Assembly (NCBI GenBank): GCA_037974335.1
Contig: CM075760.1
Span: 59,774,515-59,838,514 of the forward strand
Direction of reading: 5' to 3'
Source: Prionace glauca
Taxonomy: Eukaryota > Chordata > Chondrichthyes > Carcharhiniformes > Carcharhinidae
DNA length: 64,000 bases
The notes beneath the pieces are model-generated. The model was not told where the DNA came from. It was given only the letters and a program-made list of their open reading frames with translations, and did no database searches. Of the stretch, positions 1 through 11,985 are shown piece after piece (position 1 is the first letter of the stretch; each line of letters begins with the position of its first letter). Made by a program: the position numbers and the translations under genes.

Positions 1-317
1 AAGATTGGGTGAATATTTCTCGCTGAGTTTTTGATTTTCAATAGCATTCATTCCTGTTGATTTTCTTGATTGTTTCTTGCTTGTTTCCATCTGTTATTTC
101 TGGCACTATGCTTTAATCTAATTAGCTAACACAAATTATCCAGTTTTTCCCATGATAAAAATGTTATCGGCTTCATTTAGGTTGATTTATTTTCTGACTA
201 ATTCAACCACATGGCTTCTGCAGGAGAAGCATTTACTATGATGCTACGAATCAGTCCTGCCACATTACACAATATCAGATGCCTGCATCACTAAGTCGTT
301 TCCACAACATAGAAATA
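1..317. other. Stretch without recognised gene
   Basis: AT-rich sequence in which I see no coding exon, RSS or clear repeat. The first exon of the receptor at 887-1797 should lie 5' of its second exon, but no matching exon is visible here, so it probably lies left of the window. Confidence 0.4.
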
Positions 318-705
318 CAGAAAAGTAACATAGAAAGAGAAGCAGGAGTAGACCAATTTACCTGGCGAGCCTGCTCCACTATTCATTCTGATTGTGGCTG
401 ATCATCAGAATCGACATTGTCGTCCTACCTTCTTGCTCTATCCCCAGATTCCTTTAGAAACACGAGCTATACATTTCTTCCTGAACTCACACGATGTTTT
501 GGCCTCTACTGCTTACTATTGTAGTGCTTGCCACACATTCAACGTTCTCCTGTGAAGAACTTTCTCCTCACCTCAGTTCTTAACCTTACAGCCCTAGTTC
601 TGGACTCCCCTACCATGGAGAATATTCTATCTGAACCCACCCTGTCTAATTCTGTTTGAAATTTGTAAGTCTCATCAGATCCCCTTCCTCTCGTCTCAAC
701 TTCAA
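318..705 (-). repeat. Decayed CR1-type LINE 3' fragment
   Basis: It begins with a worn form of the 'gcaggagtag' 3' motif shared with the younger CR1 copies at 6841, 13905 and 31224. It continues with diverged antisense sequence of the LINE 3' coding end. Many substitutions point to an old copy. Confidence 0.6.
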
Positions 706-717
706 TGAAGTCAATCT

Positions 718-795
718 TAGCTATGATGAAGTGTCACCTGGACTCGAAACATTGGCTCTATTCTTTCCCCGCAGATGCTGTCAGTCATCTTTTCG
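718..795. repeat. Dispersed repeat tail ('gactcgaaac' motif)
   Basis: A short relic around 'ctggactcgaaac' followed by 'gcagatgctgtcag'. Relatives occur near 2112-2175, 28480-28545, 33298-33385, 34640-34695, 38885-38985 and 59255-59345. It is a common fragment of an interspersed element that I cannot name. Confidence 0.5.
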
Positions 796-886
796 TTTCA
801 GATTCCAGCAGCCTGAACTATTTTGCTTTTGGCTTTCAGCATTTCTGTTTAGTCTTGCTCAATCTCTATGTCGTTCTTTATTACAG

Positions 887-1797
887 CTAACTTAGTGGTG
901 ATTGTGATCTTGTCAAGAGGAAGATGTGGTCTGTCCAGATGCATCACTTGCTATCTTGTTTCCATGGCGGCGACTGATCTACTGCTCCTTGTCAGCTTTG
1001 TGATATTGAACAGGATTGCTGATATCTATTTCCCATTCAGTTTTCTGTCCATCACGCCAGCGTGCAGTTTTCGTTGTGTCCTCAATTATGCTGCAATAGA
1101 CAGTTCCGCCTGGTTAACCGTGGCTTTCACATTTGATCGATTTGTAGCCATTTGTTGTCAGAAGCTGAAAATCAAATACTGCACTGTGAAGACATCTGCA
1201 CGGGTCATAACAATCGTGTCCATACTGAGCTGTTTCAAAAATTCTTTCTTATATTTTGTGTATGAACCTTTGGTCATAATTAACAATGTGCCCTGGTTCT
1301 GCGGCATAAAAACAACTTTTTATACCGCACCTGAATGGGTTGCATTTGACTGGATTCAGAGTATTTTAACCCCTTATCTCCCATTCATTCTAATTTTACT
1401 ACTCAATGCTCTGACTGTAAGACACATTATAGCGGCCAGTAGGGCTCGTAAGAGACTACGGACTGGAAACAATGGAGAGAAACAGTGTGACCCAGAGCTG
1501 GAAAACAGGCGAAAATCTATTGTTTTACTCTTTGCCATTTCAGGCAGTTTCATCATCTTATATTTCATATTCTTTATCACCATCCTTTACGTCCGAATAG
1601 CGAAGGTGACTTATTTCTCAGGTGCTAATATCAGCCAGTCTACATTTGTCCTGGAGGAATACGGGTATATGCTTCAGCTCTTTAGTTGCTGCATCAACCC
1701 TTTCATTTACGCAGGGCCCCAGAGCAAGTTCAGAGAGGAATTAAAGAATGGGGTGAAATATCCACTGTTTTTAATTGTTAAATTATATAAGAGATGA
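887..1797 (+). CDS. GPR139-like class A GPCR, 3' exon
   Basis: A seven-transmembrane rhodopsin-like receptor related to GPR139/GPR142, an orphan family that is multi-copy in sharks. The exon begins after 'ttattacag' at 886; the in-frame upstream bases and an ATG at 868 are intronic. About 303 residues are encoded here. They start with the TM1 end (NLVVIVILSRG), carry DRF in place of DRY after TM3 (FTFDRFVAICC), a TM3 Cys and an ECL2 Cys (VPWFC) for the usual disulfide, and NPFIY in TM7. The paralogue at 12972-15747 has the same splice point in TM1 and a separate 5' exon giving the N-terminus. The matching 5' exon for this copy is not visible and is probably left of the window. The exon is open to its stop, so it may be functional. 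The ligand is unknown. Confidence 0.85.
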
Positions 1798-1849
1798 AAA
1801 GACCAAAATCAAACATGATTTTAACATTCTAGTCCACCTGACCTGATTT

Positions 1850-2110
1850 GTGTCTCATTTCAACTTCAGTAAGTTCAATGAAGTCAATCCTAATTCATTT
1901 AATCTCTCGTCATGTGACAAATATGTCATCCCAGGAATCAGCCTGGTGAAACTCCTCTTCCATAACCAGGATATCCTTGGTCTGATAAGGACACCAAAAC
2001 TGCACGTAATATTCTGGTTGCCACGTAAAATTTCAGGGCAACACCCAATCCCTTTAATGAAGTCCTTTCGCAATGAAGACCATCATACCATTTGTTCTCT
2101 TGACTGCCTG
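1850..2110 (-). repeat. Decayed CR1-type LINE fragment
   Basis: Antisense remnant of the LINE 3' coding region. Phrases such as 'ctaattcatttaatctctc' and 'ccaaaactgcac' match the antisense of the RT C-terminal part seen in the younger copies at 6841 and 31224. It is old and diverged. Confidence 0.6.
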
Positions 2111-2219
2111 CTGATACTCTTTGTTCTTAGCTCTGATGAAGGGTCATCTGGACTCGAACCGTTGGCTCTATTCTGGGTGTTCCGGTTTCCTTCCACACCC
2201 CAAAGATGTGCTCTTAGGC

Positions 2220-2291
2220 TGTGTATGTGTGTGTATGTGTGTATGATTATGTGCTTGTGTATGTGTGTGTGTGATTGTGTGCTTGTGTATC

Positions 2292-2322
<31 letters not shown>
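2220..2322. repeat. (TG)n / TGTATG microsatellite
   Basis: About 100 bases of TGTATGTG-type and pure TG repeat. Confidence 0.95.
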
Positions 2323-2715
2323 TTTGGGAGAAAGTCCTCATGCGTTAGGCAGCGTCCTGTCAGTTTAATTGTATAAAGTTTAGCACTCTGGCCATTGAAT
2401 CCGAGTTGTAACTTCAGAGGAGAGACTGTTCACATCATCCCACCTCTTGTTTACATTGGGACAGATGAGTGAGTGAGTGCCACTTGTAGGTGGACCCTCT
2501 GCCCGCTGTGGCATATCTGCCCCTAACAGCTTTGCATTCTTGTGCAATCGTTCGCTGGGGATGATGCAATGACACCAGGAAAGTCATTTACTGCATCGTC
2601 TGCAATGTGATTTTGGTGATATTTGCTGAGATTTCCTCAGTATTTAAAATTCCACTTTCCTGAATTTTAAATACAATGTCCTTCAGCAGACCAATTGGCG
2701 GTTTTAGCAAAACAA

Positions 2716-2787
2716 ATTTCAACTGAGGTTTGAACGCGGCACGCTGGATTCAAAGTCCAGAGTGCTCATCATTACACCAGTGAAGCC
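2716..2787 (-). tRNA. tRNA-Gln(TTG) relic
   Basis: Read on the minus strand this matches eukaryotic tRNA-Gln. It has a D-arm with GTGTAATG, the anticodon arm CTGGA-CTTTGAA-TCCAG with anticodon TTG, and a T-loop TTCAAAC. The anticodon stem pairs perfectly. The T-stem has mismatches and the two acceptor strands no longer pair well, and there is one extra base after the acceptor. It is therefore probably a tRNA pseudogene rather than an active gene. No SINE body follows it, which argues against a tRNA-derived SINE head. Confidence 0.55.
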
Positions 2788-3259
2788 AAAACCCAGAACC
2801 CTGCTGCAAGTGATCACTCAAAGCATTTGACTTCTTTCATTCAATGTGGCAGCAACAGTAAATGTGACAACAATGTGTTGTTACGCGCCGACATAAACAT
2901 GCTAAAAGCTCAGAAGACACTACCCCCAAATCAACAGCATTTCGTTTCATCCAAAGCCATATTGACAGAAATTGTCATGTTTCACAGAGCAAGTACCCCG
3001 TCTGAGTGAGACAGAAATACCTGTTCGGCTGATCACGTTTTTTGACTTTGCTGAGCTGTCAATTACGGCGTTCATATAATCATAGAAGCCATACAGAGCA
3101 AAGGACGGGCGCTGGTCCCATGGAGGCTGCACCGACTTTGACAGAGCATCTTTCTAATACAACAACTCCCTGAAAGAGCCCTCGCCCCGCCCTACCCCAG
3201 AAACCCCACGCATGGTAAATCTTGGGAAAATGGGGGTCCAGTTTACCATGGCTAATCCA

Positions 3260-3612
3260 AAGAACAAAGACCAACACAGCACAGGAAACAGGCCCTTCGG
3301 CCCAACGCGCCGCAATTTTAACATTATGAGTGCCCTCCTCTACCTATGGCCTTTGCCTACGCCTATTGGGGAAGATTGAGGGAAGACTAATTTAGAGACA
3401 GTTTGTTACACCAATCAACCTAACAGCATGTTTTTGAGCCCTTGTTTATGTTTATGCCCCAGTATCTCTGTGTGAATGGCCCTAATTTTGTGTGATCCAC
3501 TGTATCTGTGTATGCCCCAGTATCTGCTGTGCGCCTGTACGTCTCTGTGGAGGAAGCCAGAACACCCGGCGGAAACCCTTACAGAGACGGGGAGAATGTG
3601 CAAGCTCACTGC
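3260..3612 (-). repeat. tRNA-type SINE, minus strand, interrupted
   Basis: Antisense copy of the abundant SINE whose sense form is seen nearly complete at 51203-51520. The 3' part ('aggcccttcggcccaac') and the 5' part ('cggggagaatgtgcaagctc') are both recognisable. They are separated by about 100 bases of unrelated sequence (about 3435-3530). Confidence 0.65.
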
Positions 3613-4071
3613 TAAAACATTGCTGGCCACTAAAGCAACCATCCAATCAGGAAATCTGACCGCAGTGAATTGAACTTCCATAATCACCTTGAAATACTTT
3701 CAATTTATTTGAACGACACTCACCCAGTCTTGGCTTAATCGAAGAAATGTCATTATTCATTAAAGCATATATAAAATCAACCGCTTTAGAACATCTTTAG
3801 CATTTCGCTTGATATAGTGCCTAATAGATCTTGATTTGACTTTAGATTGCTCACTAGTGAAAAAGAATATCGAACTCTATGCATTGTACAGAACAGCTTC
3901 AGTTGCTGGTTCGATGAGGATCCCGATATTGGTTGCAATGAAAATATTTCTGAAAAGCTCGGTCCTGTTTATCCTGTGACGATTGCCTCACATCATTTAT
4001 CCATTAATATTCCATTCATTGTTAGTCTGACCAGCCGCATGTAGAGCTGAGCTCTATGTCACAGATCCTCC

Positions 4072-4110
4072 AGTTATTGTACGAGTGTTGAACAGGTTGA
4101 TATCGCTGTG
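4072..4110 (-). promoter_or_regulatory. 23-RSS of the 4.1-kb V segment
   Basis: On the minus strand: heptamer CACAGCG (4104-4110), 23-bp spacer, nonamer ACAATAACT (4072-4080). Six of seven and seven of nine positions match consensus. This is the spacing expected 3' of a TCR V. Confidence 0.88.
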
Positions 4111-4558
4111 AGAGTCAGTGCGCAGTAGTACATGGCTGTATCAGAGAGCTGTAATTTGGACACGGTTAAGCTAAACCTTCCATTAGAAATGTCCAGCCCA
4201 GAGGAGAAACGGCTTCGAGCAAAATCCGCTTTAATTTCATAACCAACCGAAAATCTGCGAATTAGTATTTGTGGTTCTCTCCCAGGGAATTGCCGGACCC
4301 AGAACAAATTGAAGGAATCTTCTGTCGTGAAGTAGATGCAATTTAAAGTTGAAATGCCTCCTTCTGTCCTAATCACTGTTGGAGGGTGTTGGGTGACAGA
4401 GAATTCCTGACTGAAACCTGGATTTAATGGGAAGCAGAGTCAAACATTAAACTGTGACTAGATACCAAAGTGCTGTTCGCGGTTTATTCAAAATTGCACC
4501 CAAATTAATTACCTGCAATAAACGCTCCAAACATGGCACAGATACCGAACAACCACAT
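4111..4558 (-). CDS. TCR alpha/delta-type V segment, intact
   Basis: An unrearranged TCR variable segment on the minus strand. Leader exon 4513-4558 starts at an ATG and encodes a hydrophobic signal (MWLFGICAMFGAFIA), ending GCAG|GTAATT. The leader intron is about 95 bp. Exon 2 (4111-4417) follows 'aatccag' and keeps the reading frame (phase 1). It has FR1 with FSVTQHPP, Cys23 (STLNC), Trp41 (LFWVRQ), an FR3 with LQLSDTAMYYC and Cys104, and ends with ALT plus the RSS. No frame break is seen, so I take it as functional. It lies in opposite orientation to the segments at 19.1 and 22.1 kb, so joining to elements placed to the right would need inversion if those are on the plus strand. Alpha versus delta use cannot be told from the segment alone. 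Confidence 0.92.
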
Positions 4559-5869
4559 TGTCGTTTGTCTTTACGTGTATGTACTTAGAAAACTGCAGAC
4601 ACTGGCAATGTGTTACCGCTGGTTCTACCCGTATTGAGGCTCGGTGTCTCCTTCTTCTGCTCCCGCTCATGTGTCATAACATTCAATGTTTGGAGTAGGG
4701 GACAGCCGCCAGTCTCCTGAAATTCGGGCAGTAACTGATCCAATCGCACAAACTGCAAAGATTGAAATTTCAAAGCGAATAATGATATTTAGAAGGAAGT
4801 AACATGTATCATTCAATGGCATCAATGCACAATGCCGCGATTCACACACTGAACGTACAGTAATCACTGGCACTGCTGAAAACTCGGATTGGTTTAATTT
4901 AACAGCGATAGATTGAAATTCACTGATGTCGTATGTACGACATAGCGAACACAGAATGTGACACACATTGATAACTTGCAGGGAATATATTGTAGATAAC
5001 GGATCTTTTATCACTGTTTAGTTCAGGCACGATTTTCAGTATCTGGGATTAATATTACACAAATTCAAAGGGATTTATAAGTTTATAATTTGACTTATGG
5101 ACAATTCTGCTCAACTTTCAGTTAGCACTTTTTCAGCAGAGTTTTTTTTTTACCTTACGTTCTCACTATGAACTTACTTGCAAAATCAGTCTTCCAATTA
5201 ATGAAATGCTCATTCTGTCACATTTACCCGAATGGATCTTCTTTGAGGAAAAAAAGTGCGCCGTTGTCAGTTTAACCGCTAGCTCGGGAGGTGGAGCTCC
5301 TCGCTGCTGCCATAACTGAGATTGGCAGTTGCGGTCCCAGTTACCTCAGTCAGCTACAGGTGCACTTCCGGTTCTAACGGCAGTTTCACTTCTACGTGTA
5401 ACGCCTGATAGAAACAATAACTGAGTGTAAGGGTGTGCGTAGAAAAATAGTCAGTTGCTGCAAATGCTACTGAGACCACAGATTTCCGCTCGAAGTTCAT
5501 TCTGATGATCACATTATTTAACTCAATTTCAAGTAATTGAAAAATAAATTGGACTAATCAAGATCAGAACAGAGAAGGGGAAACGTTTTAATAGGGCATA
5601 TGAAACACCAACATTTTGTGTAACATCAGCGTTAGAGACTAAGAAAAACTTTCAGCGCTTTATAGTGTTCATTATCAGCAGCAAAATCATCAGATAAATC
5701 ATTAAAAGTTAAGCCATTTTGGAGAACTGGAAACTGGAACCAAATACATTTCAGCACCACCAGTTATCCTAAAACATGTTATAGCCAATGTGGTACTTTC
5801 GCAATGCAGTCATTGTTGCATTGTCTCGAAAATAACATCCCTTGTCGAGAAAACAGTGGACATGTTAAC

Positions 5870-5970
5870 TATGGGATTGGGAGTTACAGATAGTTCTATG
5901 GCCTGGTAGGTAGGGATGTGATCGGTGCAAATTGTGGGCCGAAGGGCCTGTTTGTGCTGTAGTGTTCTAT
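5870..5970 (+). repeat. SINE 3' end fragment
   Basis: Contains 'gggccgaagggcctgtttgt' and 'gtgttctatgtg', the 3' end of the tRNA-type SINE. Confidence 0.6.
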
Positions 5971-6310
5971 GTGAGAACATCATTCCGCTAATTAGTCAGA
6001 GGGCCACGTTTATCTTCCACACCAATTCATTTAATTCTAACATTTGAAACTGGTAAACGTTAAATTAACAAAGCCCGTGATTGAAAATTAATATCAATAA
6101 TGGTGATCGTGAATTTTCATCGTTTGACATGGAAAATTAATTTACTCAACAATGTCCCTCAGGGCGTTAGGCGAGAACACCGCCGTCCTTCTTTAACCTG
6201 ACCGACATGCGACTCCAGATTGACTCTGAACAAATCTCTGAACCCAGTAGCAAGCCATTTATTTTCAGGACAATTAAGGGATCCATGGAATACATGCCGC
6301 CCCTGCAGTG

Positions 6311-6629
6311 GCCATTTGGTGCTTCATCGCCGCGCAGTAATACATGGCTGAGTCAGAAAGCTGAGTGTCTGTGATGTTCAAAGGGATGTTTGTGTTAATT
6401 CTATTCTGTACAGCAGAAAACCGCTTTCCAAATGCCGGTGCGTTCTTGTCACCTCCAGCAGTATGTCTGGCCAGCATGTACTGAAGGCCCTGTCCCGGGT
6501 ACTGTACATACCAATATAGGTAAGCTGTTGTGTATGTGGCGGGGTAGTGACAGGACAACACCACGGTATCCCCTTCACTTCCTGCTACTACTGCGGGCTT
6601 TTGGAAAAGTTCATCCGGCCGGCTCTGCG
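6311..6629 (-). CDS. TCR V segment, exon 2, weak RSS
   Basis: V exon on the minus strand beginning after 'ctttttccag' (acceptor at 6630-6631). It has FR1 DELFQKPAVVAGSEGDTVVLSC with Cys23, Trp41 in LYWYVQYPGQG, and FR3 DTQLSDSAMYYC with Cys104, all open. No leader exon with ATG and donor was found nearby. The natural intron side is interrupted by a CA/CT-rich tract and by the CR1 LINE starting at 6841, which may have displaced or removed the leader. Downstream of Cys104 the best heptamer is CACTGCA (6304-6310), and no good nonamer stands 22-23 bp from it. The V domain is therefore intact, but recombination competence and secretion signal are doubtful. The 3' border is approximate. Confidence 0.78.
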
Positions 6630-6840
6630 CTGGAAAAAGTAACAGAATGCGACAAACATAATTTTTAGATGTGTTTTTGATTAAAAATGAAACACGTTTT
6701 GAGCAAAATTTCTCTCTCGCTCAAACGCATGCACCCCTACAGACGAAAATACATTCTCTCTCTGTCACACACAATCACAAAAACATATTCTCTCTTTCAC
6801 CATATAGGTTTTCTATTACAGACAAACGCATATACAGTTA

Positions 6841-8676
6841 TAAGAACATAAGAACATAAGAAATAGGAGCAGGAGTAGGCCATCTGGCCCTTCGAGCCTG
6901 CCCCGCCATTCAATAAGATCATGGCTGATCTGTCGTGACTCAGCTCCACCTTCCCGCCCTCTCCCCATAACCCTTAATCCCTTCTCTTATCAAAAACCCA
7001 TCAATCCGTTTCTTAAAAATATTTAGCGAGGCAGCCTCCACCACTTCAACGGGCAGAGAATTCCAGAGATTCACCACTCTTTGAGTGAAGAAGTTCCTCC
7101 TCAACTCTGTTCTAAACCGCCCCCCCCCCCCTTTATCTTGAGGCTGTGCCCCCTAGTCCTACTGTCTTTTTTGAGCGGGAAGAGTCTCTCCACCTCTATC
7201 CAATCCATCCCATTCATCATCTTATACGTCTCAATGAGATCTCCCCTCATTCTTCTAAACTCTAACGAGTACAAGCCTAGTTTATTCAGCCTCTCCTCAT
7301 AGCTCAATCCCCTCAACTCCGGTATCAGCCGAGTAAACCTCCTCTGCACTCCCTCCAGGGCCAAAATATCCTTGCGCAGGTGCGGCGCCCAAAACTGCAC
7401 ACAATACTCCAGCTGCGGCCTCACCAATGCCCTATACAGCTGCAGCAAGACCTCCCTACTTTTATATTCAATCCCCCTCGCTATGAAGGCCACCATCCTA
7501 TTCGCCTTCCTGACCACCTGCTGCACCTGCAAGCTGGGTTTTTGCGACTCATGCACAAGGACCCCGAGGTCCCTCTGCACCGTCGCCTGCTGCAGATTTT
7601 CGCCCCGTAAGTAATAGTCCTTCCTACCATTCCTCCTACCAAAGTGGACCACCTCACACTTGCCAACATTAAATTCCATTTGCCATTTCCTGGCCCATTC
7701 GCCCAGCCTATCTAGATCCTTCTGCAGACTCTCCACACCCTCCGCACAATTTGCCTTTCCCCCAATCTTGGTGTCATCAGCAAATTTCGACACCCTGCAC
7801 TCGGTTCCCTCCTCCAGATCATCTATATAAATGGTAAATAGCTGAGGCCCCAGCACCGACCCCTGGGGCACCCCACTAGTCACCAACCGCCAATCCGAAT
7901 AGCATCCATTGACCCCCACTCTCTGCCTCCTATTTGACAACCAATCCTCTATCCACGCTAACACCCTACCCCCAACTCCATGTCCCCTGACCTTCTGCAA
8001 TAACCTCTTGTGAGGTACCTTGTCAAACGCCTTCTGAAAATCCAGAAAGACCACATCCACCGGCTCTCCTCCATCCACTGCCCTAGACACATCCTCATAG
8101 AACTCCAGTAAATTTGTCAGACACGACTTCCCTTTAATGAAACCGTGTTGCGTCCGCCCTATCAAGCAATTCCCCTCAAGATGCCTCGCTATTTCCTCCT
8201 TAATGACGGTTTCTAACATTTTACCTACCACAGACGTTAAACTAACCGGCCTATAATTCCCCGCCTTTTGCCTTGCACCCTTCTTAAACAACGGCGTAAC
8301 ATTAGCCGATTTCCAATCTTCCGGCACTTCCCCGGAATCCAGCGACGTCTGGAAAATAACCACCAAGGCATCCACTATCACCTCCGCCATTTCTTTCAGA
8401 ACCCTCGGATGCATTCCATCCGGTCCTGGGGACTTGTCCACAATCAGCCCCTCCAGTCTGTCGAGCACCACCTCTCTAGTAACAGTAATGTCATTAAGAC
8501 CCTCCATTCCTACCACCTTTCCATCGCTAACACCCGGCAAATTATTCACGTCCTCCTCCGTGAAGACAGAAACAAAGAAGTTATTCAAGACCTTAGCCAT
8601 ATCCCTATCCCCTACCACTAGCTCCCCTTTCTCATCCTCTAAAGGACCAACGTTTACCCTAGCCAGCCTCTTCCTT
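6841..8676 (-). mobile_element. CR1-type LINE, 5' truncated, young
   Basis: Non-LTR retrotransposon copy on the minus strand. Its 3' end carries an 8-bp repeat tail ('aagaacat' units on the plus strand, 6841-6860), as CR1 elements use instead of poly(A). The copy is truncated at its 5' end inside the ORF at about 8676, where flanking TA/CA-rich host sequence starts. Near-identical stretches at 13905 and 31224 show a recently active family. It sits immediately 5' of a V exon (6311-6629). Confidence 0.88.
7130..8676 (-). CDS. CR1 LINE reverse transcriptase (partial ORF2)
   Basis: About 510 residues of continuous reverse transcriptase. The N-terminal linker (RLARVNVGPLEDEKGE) is followed by [70 protein letters not shown] and the catalytic FADD (VSKFADDTK). 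The C-terminal thumb-like region follows, with QRRFTRLIPELRGLSYEERL. The endonuclease domain is absent through 5' truncation. The frame runs out in a long C-run at about 7119-7131 (G-run on the coding strand). The copy at 31323-31751 has a short KGRRF here instead, so the run has probably expanded and shifted the frame. It acts in target-primed reverse transcription. Confidence 0.85.
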
Positions 8677-9135
8677 TTTATATATACAGATAAACAGATA
8701 CACAGATCTGTTATAAACAGATACACACAGAAACTCACAAAACTCATTTGTCCAAGAATAAAACTTGAGGAACCATGGCATCCCCAATGAGGGGAATAAA
8801 TATTACAGGAAAATCGAATAAACATCAATGAAATAAAACGGTGATAATCGCCCGAAATACTCACTCGTTTGAAGGATTATGAGCAAAAATAATAGGTTGG
8901 CGGATATTGTTCTAGGCCAGCAATCACAGTAAGAATCTGAAGGCATGTTTGTGCTGAAAATTGCGTCCAAATTCTATGCTGTACTGAAATGTACACTGCA
9001 CATTCAATCAACTTGATGAATCCTATTACCGTATTTGCCAGCATATGACCATGAATCCCGTACACAGCATGCAAAGTAGCTTGCCAGCTAACTTTTCTGA
9101 CGTGTCCAGGCAGCCAATTGGTGCGTTGTTGCGGC

Positions 9136-9217
9136 TTTGTGTGTAGGTGCTTGTATGTGTGTGTATGTGTGTCTGTGTGTGTGTGATTGGAGGTGGGGGG
9201 AGGTGGGGGGGGGGGGG
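9136..9217. repeat. (GT)n and poly-G tract
   Basis: GT repeats followed by an almost pure G run (about 9190-9217). The open frames read through it are low-complexity. Confidence 0.9.
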
Positions 9218-10254
9218 CGGCGTGGAGCGGCTGGGGACTAGAGGGGTGAGCTTAATGGTTGTCATGGCAGGAGAACTTGCACCTATCACATGCTTCGATT
9301 GTTCGATGTGGCAACAGTACAAGCTTCAGGTGTCACTAGTGACCACGTGTTCAGGAAGTTGGTCCAAATGCAGCCAGTGGCTAACCACATTTCGAAGCTG
9401 AGGCCGAAGAGATACAAGATGGAGCATCTCCATAGCTGAGCAAGTCGTCGACAGCACGTTCAGAAAGTCACCACGCCGCAGGGGAACGTTGAAAAGGCAG
9501 AAAGCCCATGAGTGACCAGGCGAGTAGAGGAAGGAAGGTAGTTGAGGAGTCGCCAGTGGGCATCTAGCAGATATAACGTTTTGGCTCCTCTCTTCTTCGT
9601 GGTTGAAGGGGGAGGGAGGCTGACTGTGCCGGGGAAGGCAGTGACAGACAAATTGGAATGGGGCATCTGTCGTGTCTAATTTGCAACGTCCCCGGGTCTC
9701 TACCTGATTCCCACAATCGATCAGACGAATTTTGATCCATTTATGTAACTAAATGCGGGGAGGGAGTGATTCTATTTAAAACCTGAATGGCTATCGTTAT
9801 GCATTATAGGTCTGCAAAGAACAAGAACCACCTCACTTTTTTTACGCTATTACTCCTTGCAATTGTTGAAATGCCCCCACGCCAAACACGCTTGCTATTG
9901 TGCTAATGACAAACTAGTAAGTTGACAGAGAAATATTTACATTTACACCAGCATCTGACACAGAAGTTAATGAATTGGAACGGATACGCGATCAGTAAAG
10001 TTCTCCTTCGGCATTTAAACCATTGTAGTTTATTTGATGGGCCGTCTAACATTCACTGGTGTTGGGAGCACAGGATATCAGGACTTTATGGCATATTACG
10101 CGATATCACAGGCATAGATGTGTTACATTCCATTGAAGCATGTTTTTCCGCTCAGTAGTAGCACCCCTACTTCACTAAATTACTATCAAGTGGACTTTAA
10201 GAACTAGCATACTCTTCTTTTGGAAATTCTATGAATTAAATCATGTCCTCGTTG
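9218..10254. other. No recognised gene
   Basis: Unique-looking sequence. I see no V exon, RSS or transposon signature. Confidence 0.35.
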
Positions 10255-10425
10255 TAATGTCCTTGAGGGAAGAAATCTGCTGTCCTTACCTGGTCTGGCC
10301 TACATGTGACTCCAGAGCCACAGCAATATGGTTGACTCTCAACTGCCCTCCAAGCCTGACTGGAGAAAGGCAATTACTGGTGGCCCGCCAGTGGTACCCG
10401 TGTCCCATGAATGAATAAGAAGATG
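10255..10425 (+). repeat. SINE (second family), 3' half
   Basis: Contains 'ccttacctggtctggcctac', then 'atgtgactccagagccacag' and 'tggttgactctcaactgccc', the body of the SINE also seen at 32125, 35550, 54635 and 59440. Confidence 0.65.
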
Positions 10426-10429
10426 TTAA

Positions 10430-11869
10430 ATGGTCAAGTTACTATTTTATCATGGTGCTTACCTTAAAAGTGGACACGATTGTCACTGAATAGATTTCTT
10501 CAGTTGAAATATCATCTAAAAGTGTCATGGCTGTGCAGATGAAACATTTATAGTTTGAATAGATAGATCCCATTTTGATCACTCGGATTTATCTTAAATT
10601 GCCCCGCACGGTATTTAAAAGCAACCCAGCCGACTGCAGCCAGAGAGACTCAAAAGTCCGAGGTCAACAACAGGAAGCATCTGGGGTGTTTGTGCAGTAA
10701 ATAAAATATCTGTTTGACGTCCATTTATAAAGAAACCTACCCTGCAACAACGCTGGAGATAATATTATACTTTTTTAGATTGTGGACGAAAGTGCTCTGA
10801 TCTCCAAGGAAAGGGAAATTATTCAACTTGTGTTGTCCTTCTTAGCAACAACAATCCTATGGAGGATCGCGCCAATGATTATGACATTTGATGGATGGGT
10901 TGATGGTCAACAGGAAATACAAGCAGACTATAAGGCAGAGAATACATTTTGAAGAGTTAGTCATATTGCCCTCCATCTGGAGACAAATGTAATTGAGTTT
11001 AGGATATGATGGAGGATTCCGTTCACTGGTGAATCGAGAGGTTCCATGGCAAATGTTAGTGGGTATTCCAAATTCCATTCAAATTGCCTTCAAATTCACC
11101 AGCTCTCTGATGGCATCTGTTCCCGTGCCGCCACAGTACTAACCCGGGCATCCCGATTACTGGTCAAGTTCAATTAAATATATGCTACTGTCTGCCCGAA
11201 AACAGTAGAGAGGAGACTGGGTGACTCCTGCTCCTATTTCTTATGTTCTTATATGATGTAACAATCAGTGACATTTGGATACCAGAACATTTTGCTTCTG
11301 GAATCAGTGAATGAATTGATGGATATATCCATGGATGGGCTGGAATAAATGTTGTTCTGCATTCTCCTCTTTGTTCTCAAATGTTTCATTAATTGAAACA
11401 CTTCCTTTATTTCATTTGTGTCGATTATCTTCATTATTTACAGAGTGAATTTAATCCCCAGACTATCAGGATTCAATCTACATTATTTTTGAGTGACTTC
11501 AATAGCCAGACTGTCAGGAAATATCGACTGTCCGTCACCAGGAAATATTTCCGCTCTTCTACTGATTCTTCTACTGCTGCTAGTGAATGTTCATCTCAAG
11601 GACGAAAAGAGGAAACATGAATAGTATGTCGATGGAGGGTTGTAATGTCTGGACCATATCGTTTTTTCATGTACAACAACTCACTCAGTATATCTTCGCC
11701 CAAATTAGTGAAGCTAACAGATGAAAAACAGTGATGTGGCAATGTGACTACTGGGTAGCTGACATTGTTTAATGACCTTCCAAACCAGAGTTATAATCAA
11801 TAAAAATTAAAGAATCATTGTCACTACAAATCACCATACACTCCAGTTAGATATCAGCTGTTTCTGTGA
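10430..11869. other. No recognised gene
   Basis: AT-rich sequence with no supported coding or RSS signals. Confidence 0.35.
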
Positions 11870-11985
11870 GTATGGAACCCCGACAATGCAGAGAGAACTC
11901 ATTCGGCCCATCTATCCTGCACCTGATCCCACCCCGGCCCTATCCCCGGAACCCCATGTATTTACCGTCCTAATCACCTTGTGTT
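11870..11985 (-). repeat. SINE 3' end, minus strand
   Basis: Antisense 'attcggcccatctatcctgc' followed by 'ggccctatccccggaac' marks the 3' half of the tRNA-type SINE. Confidence 0.6.
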
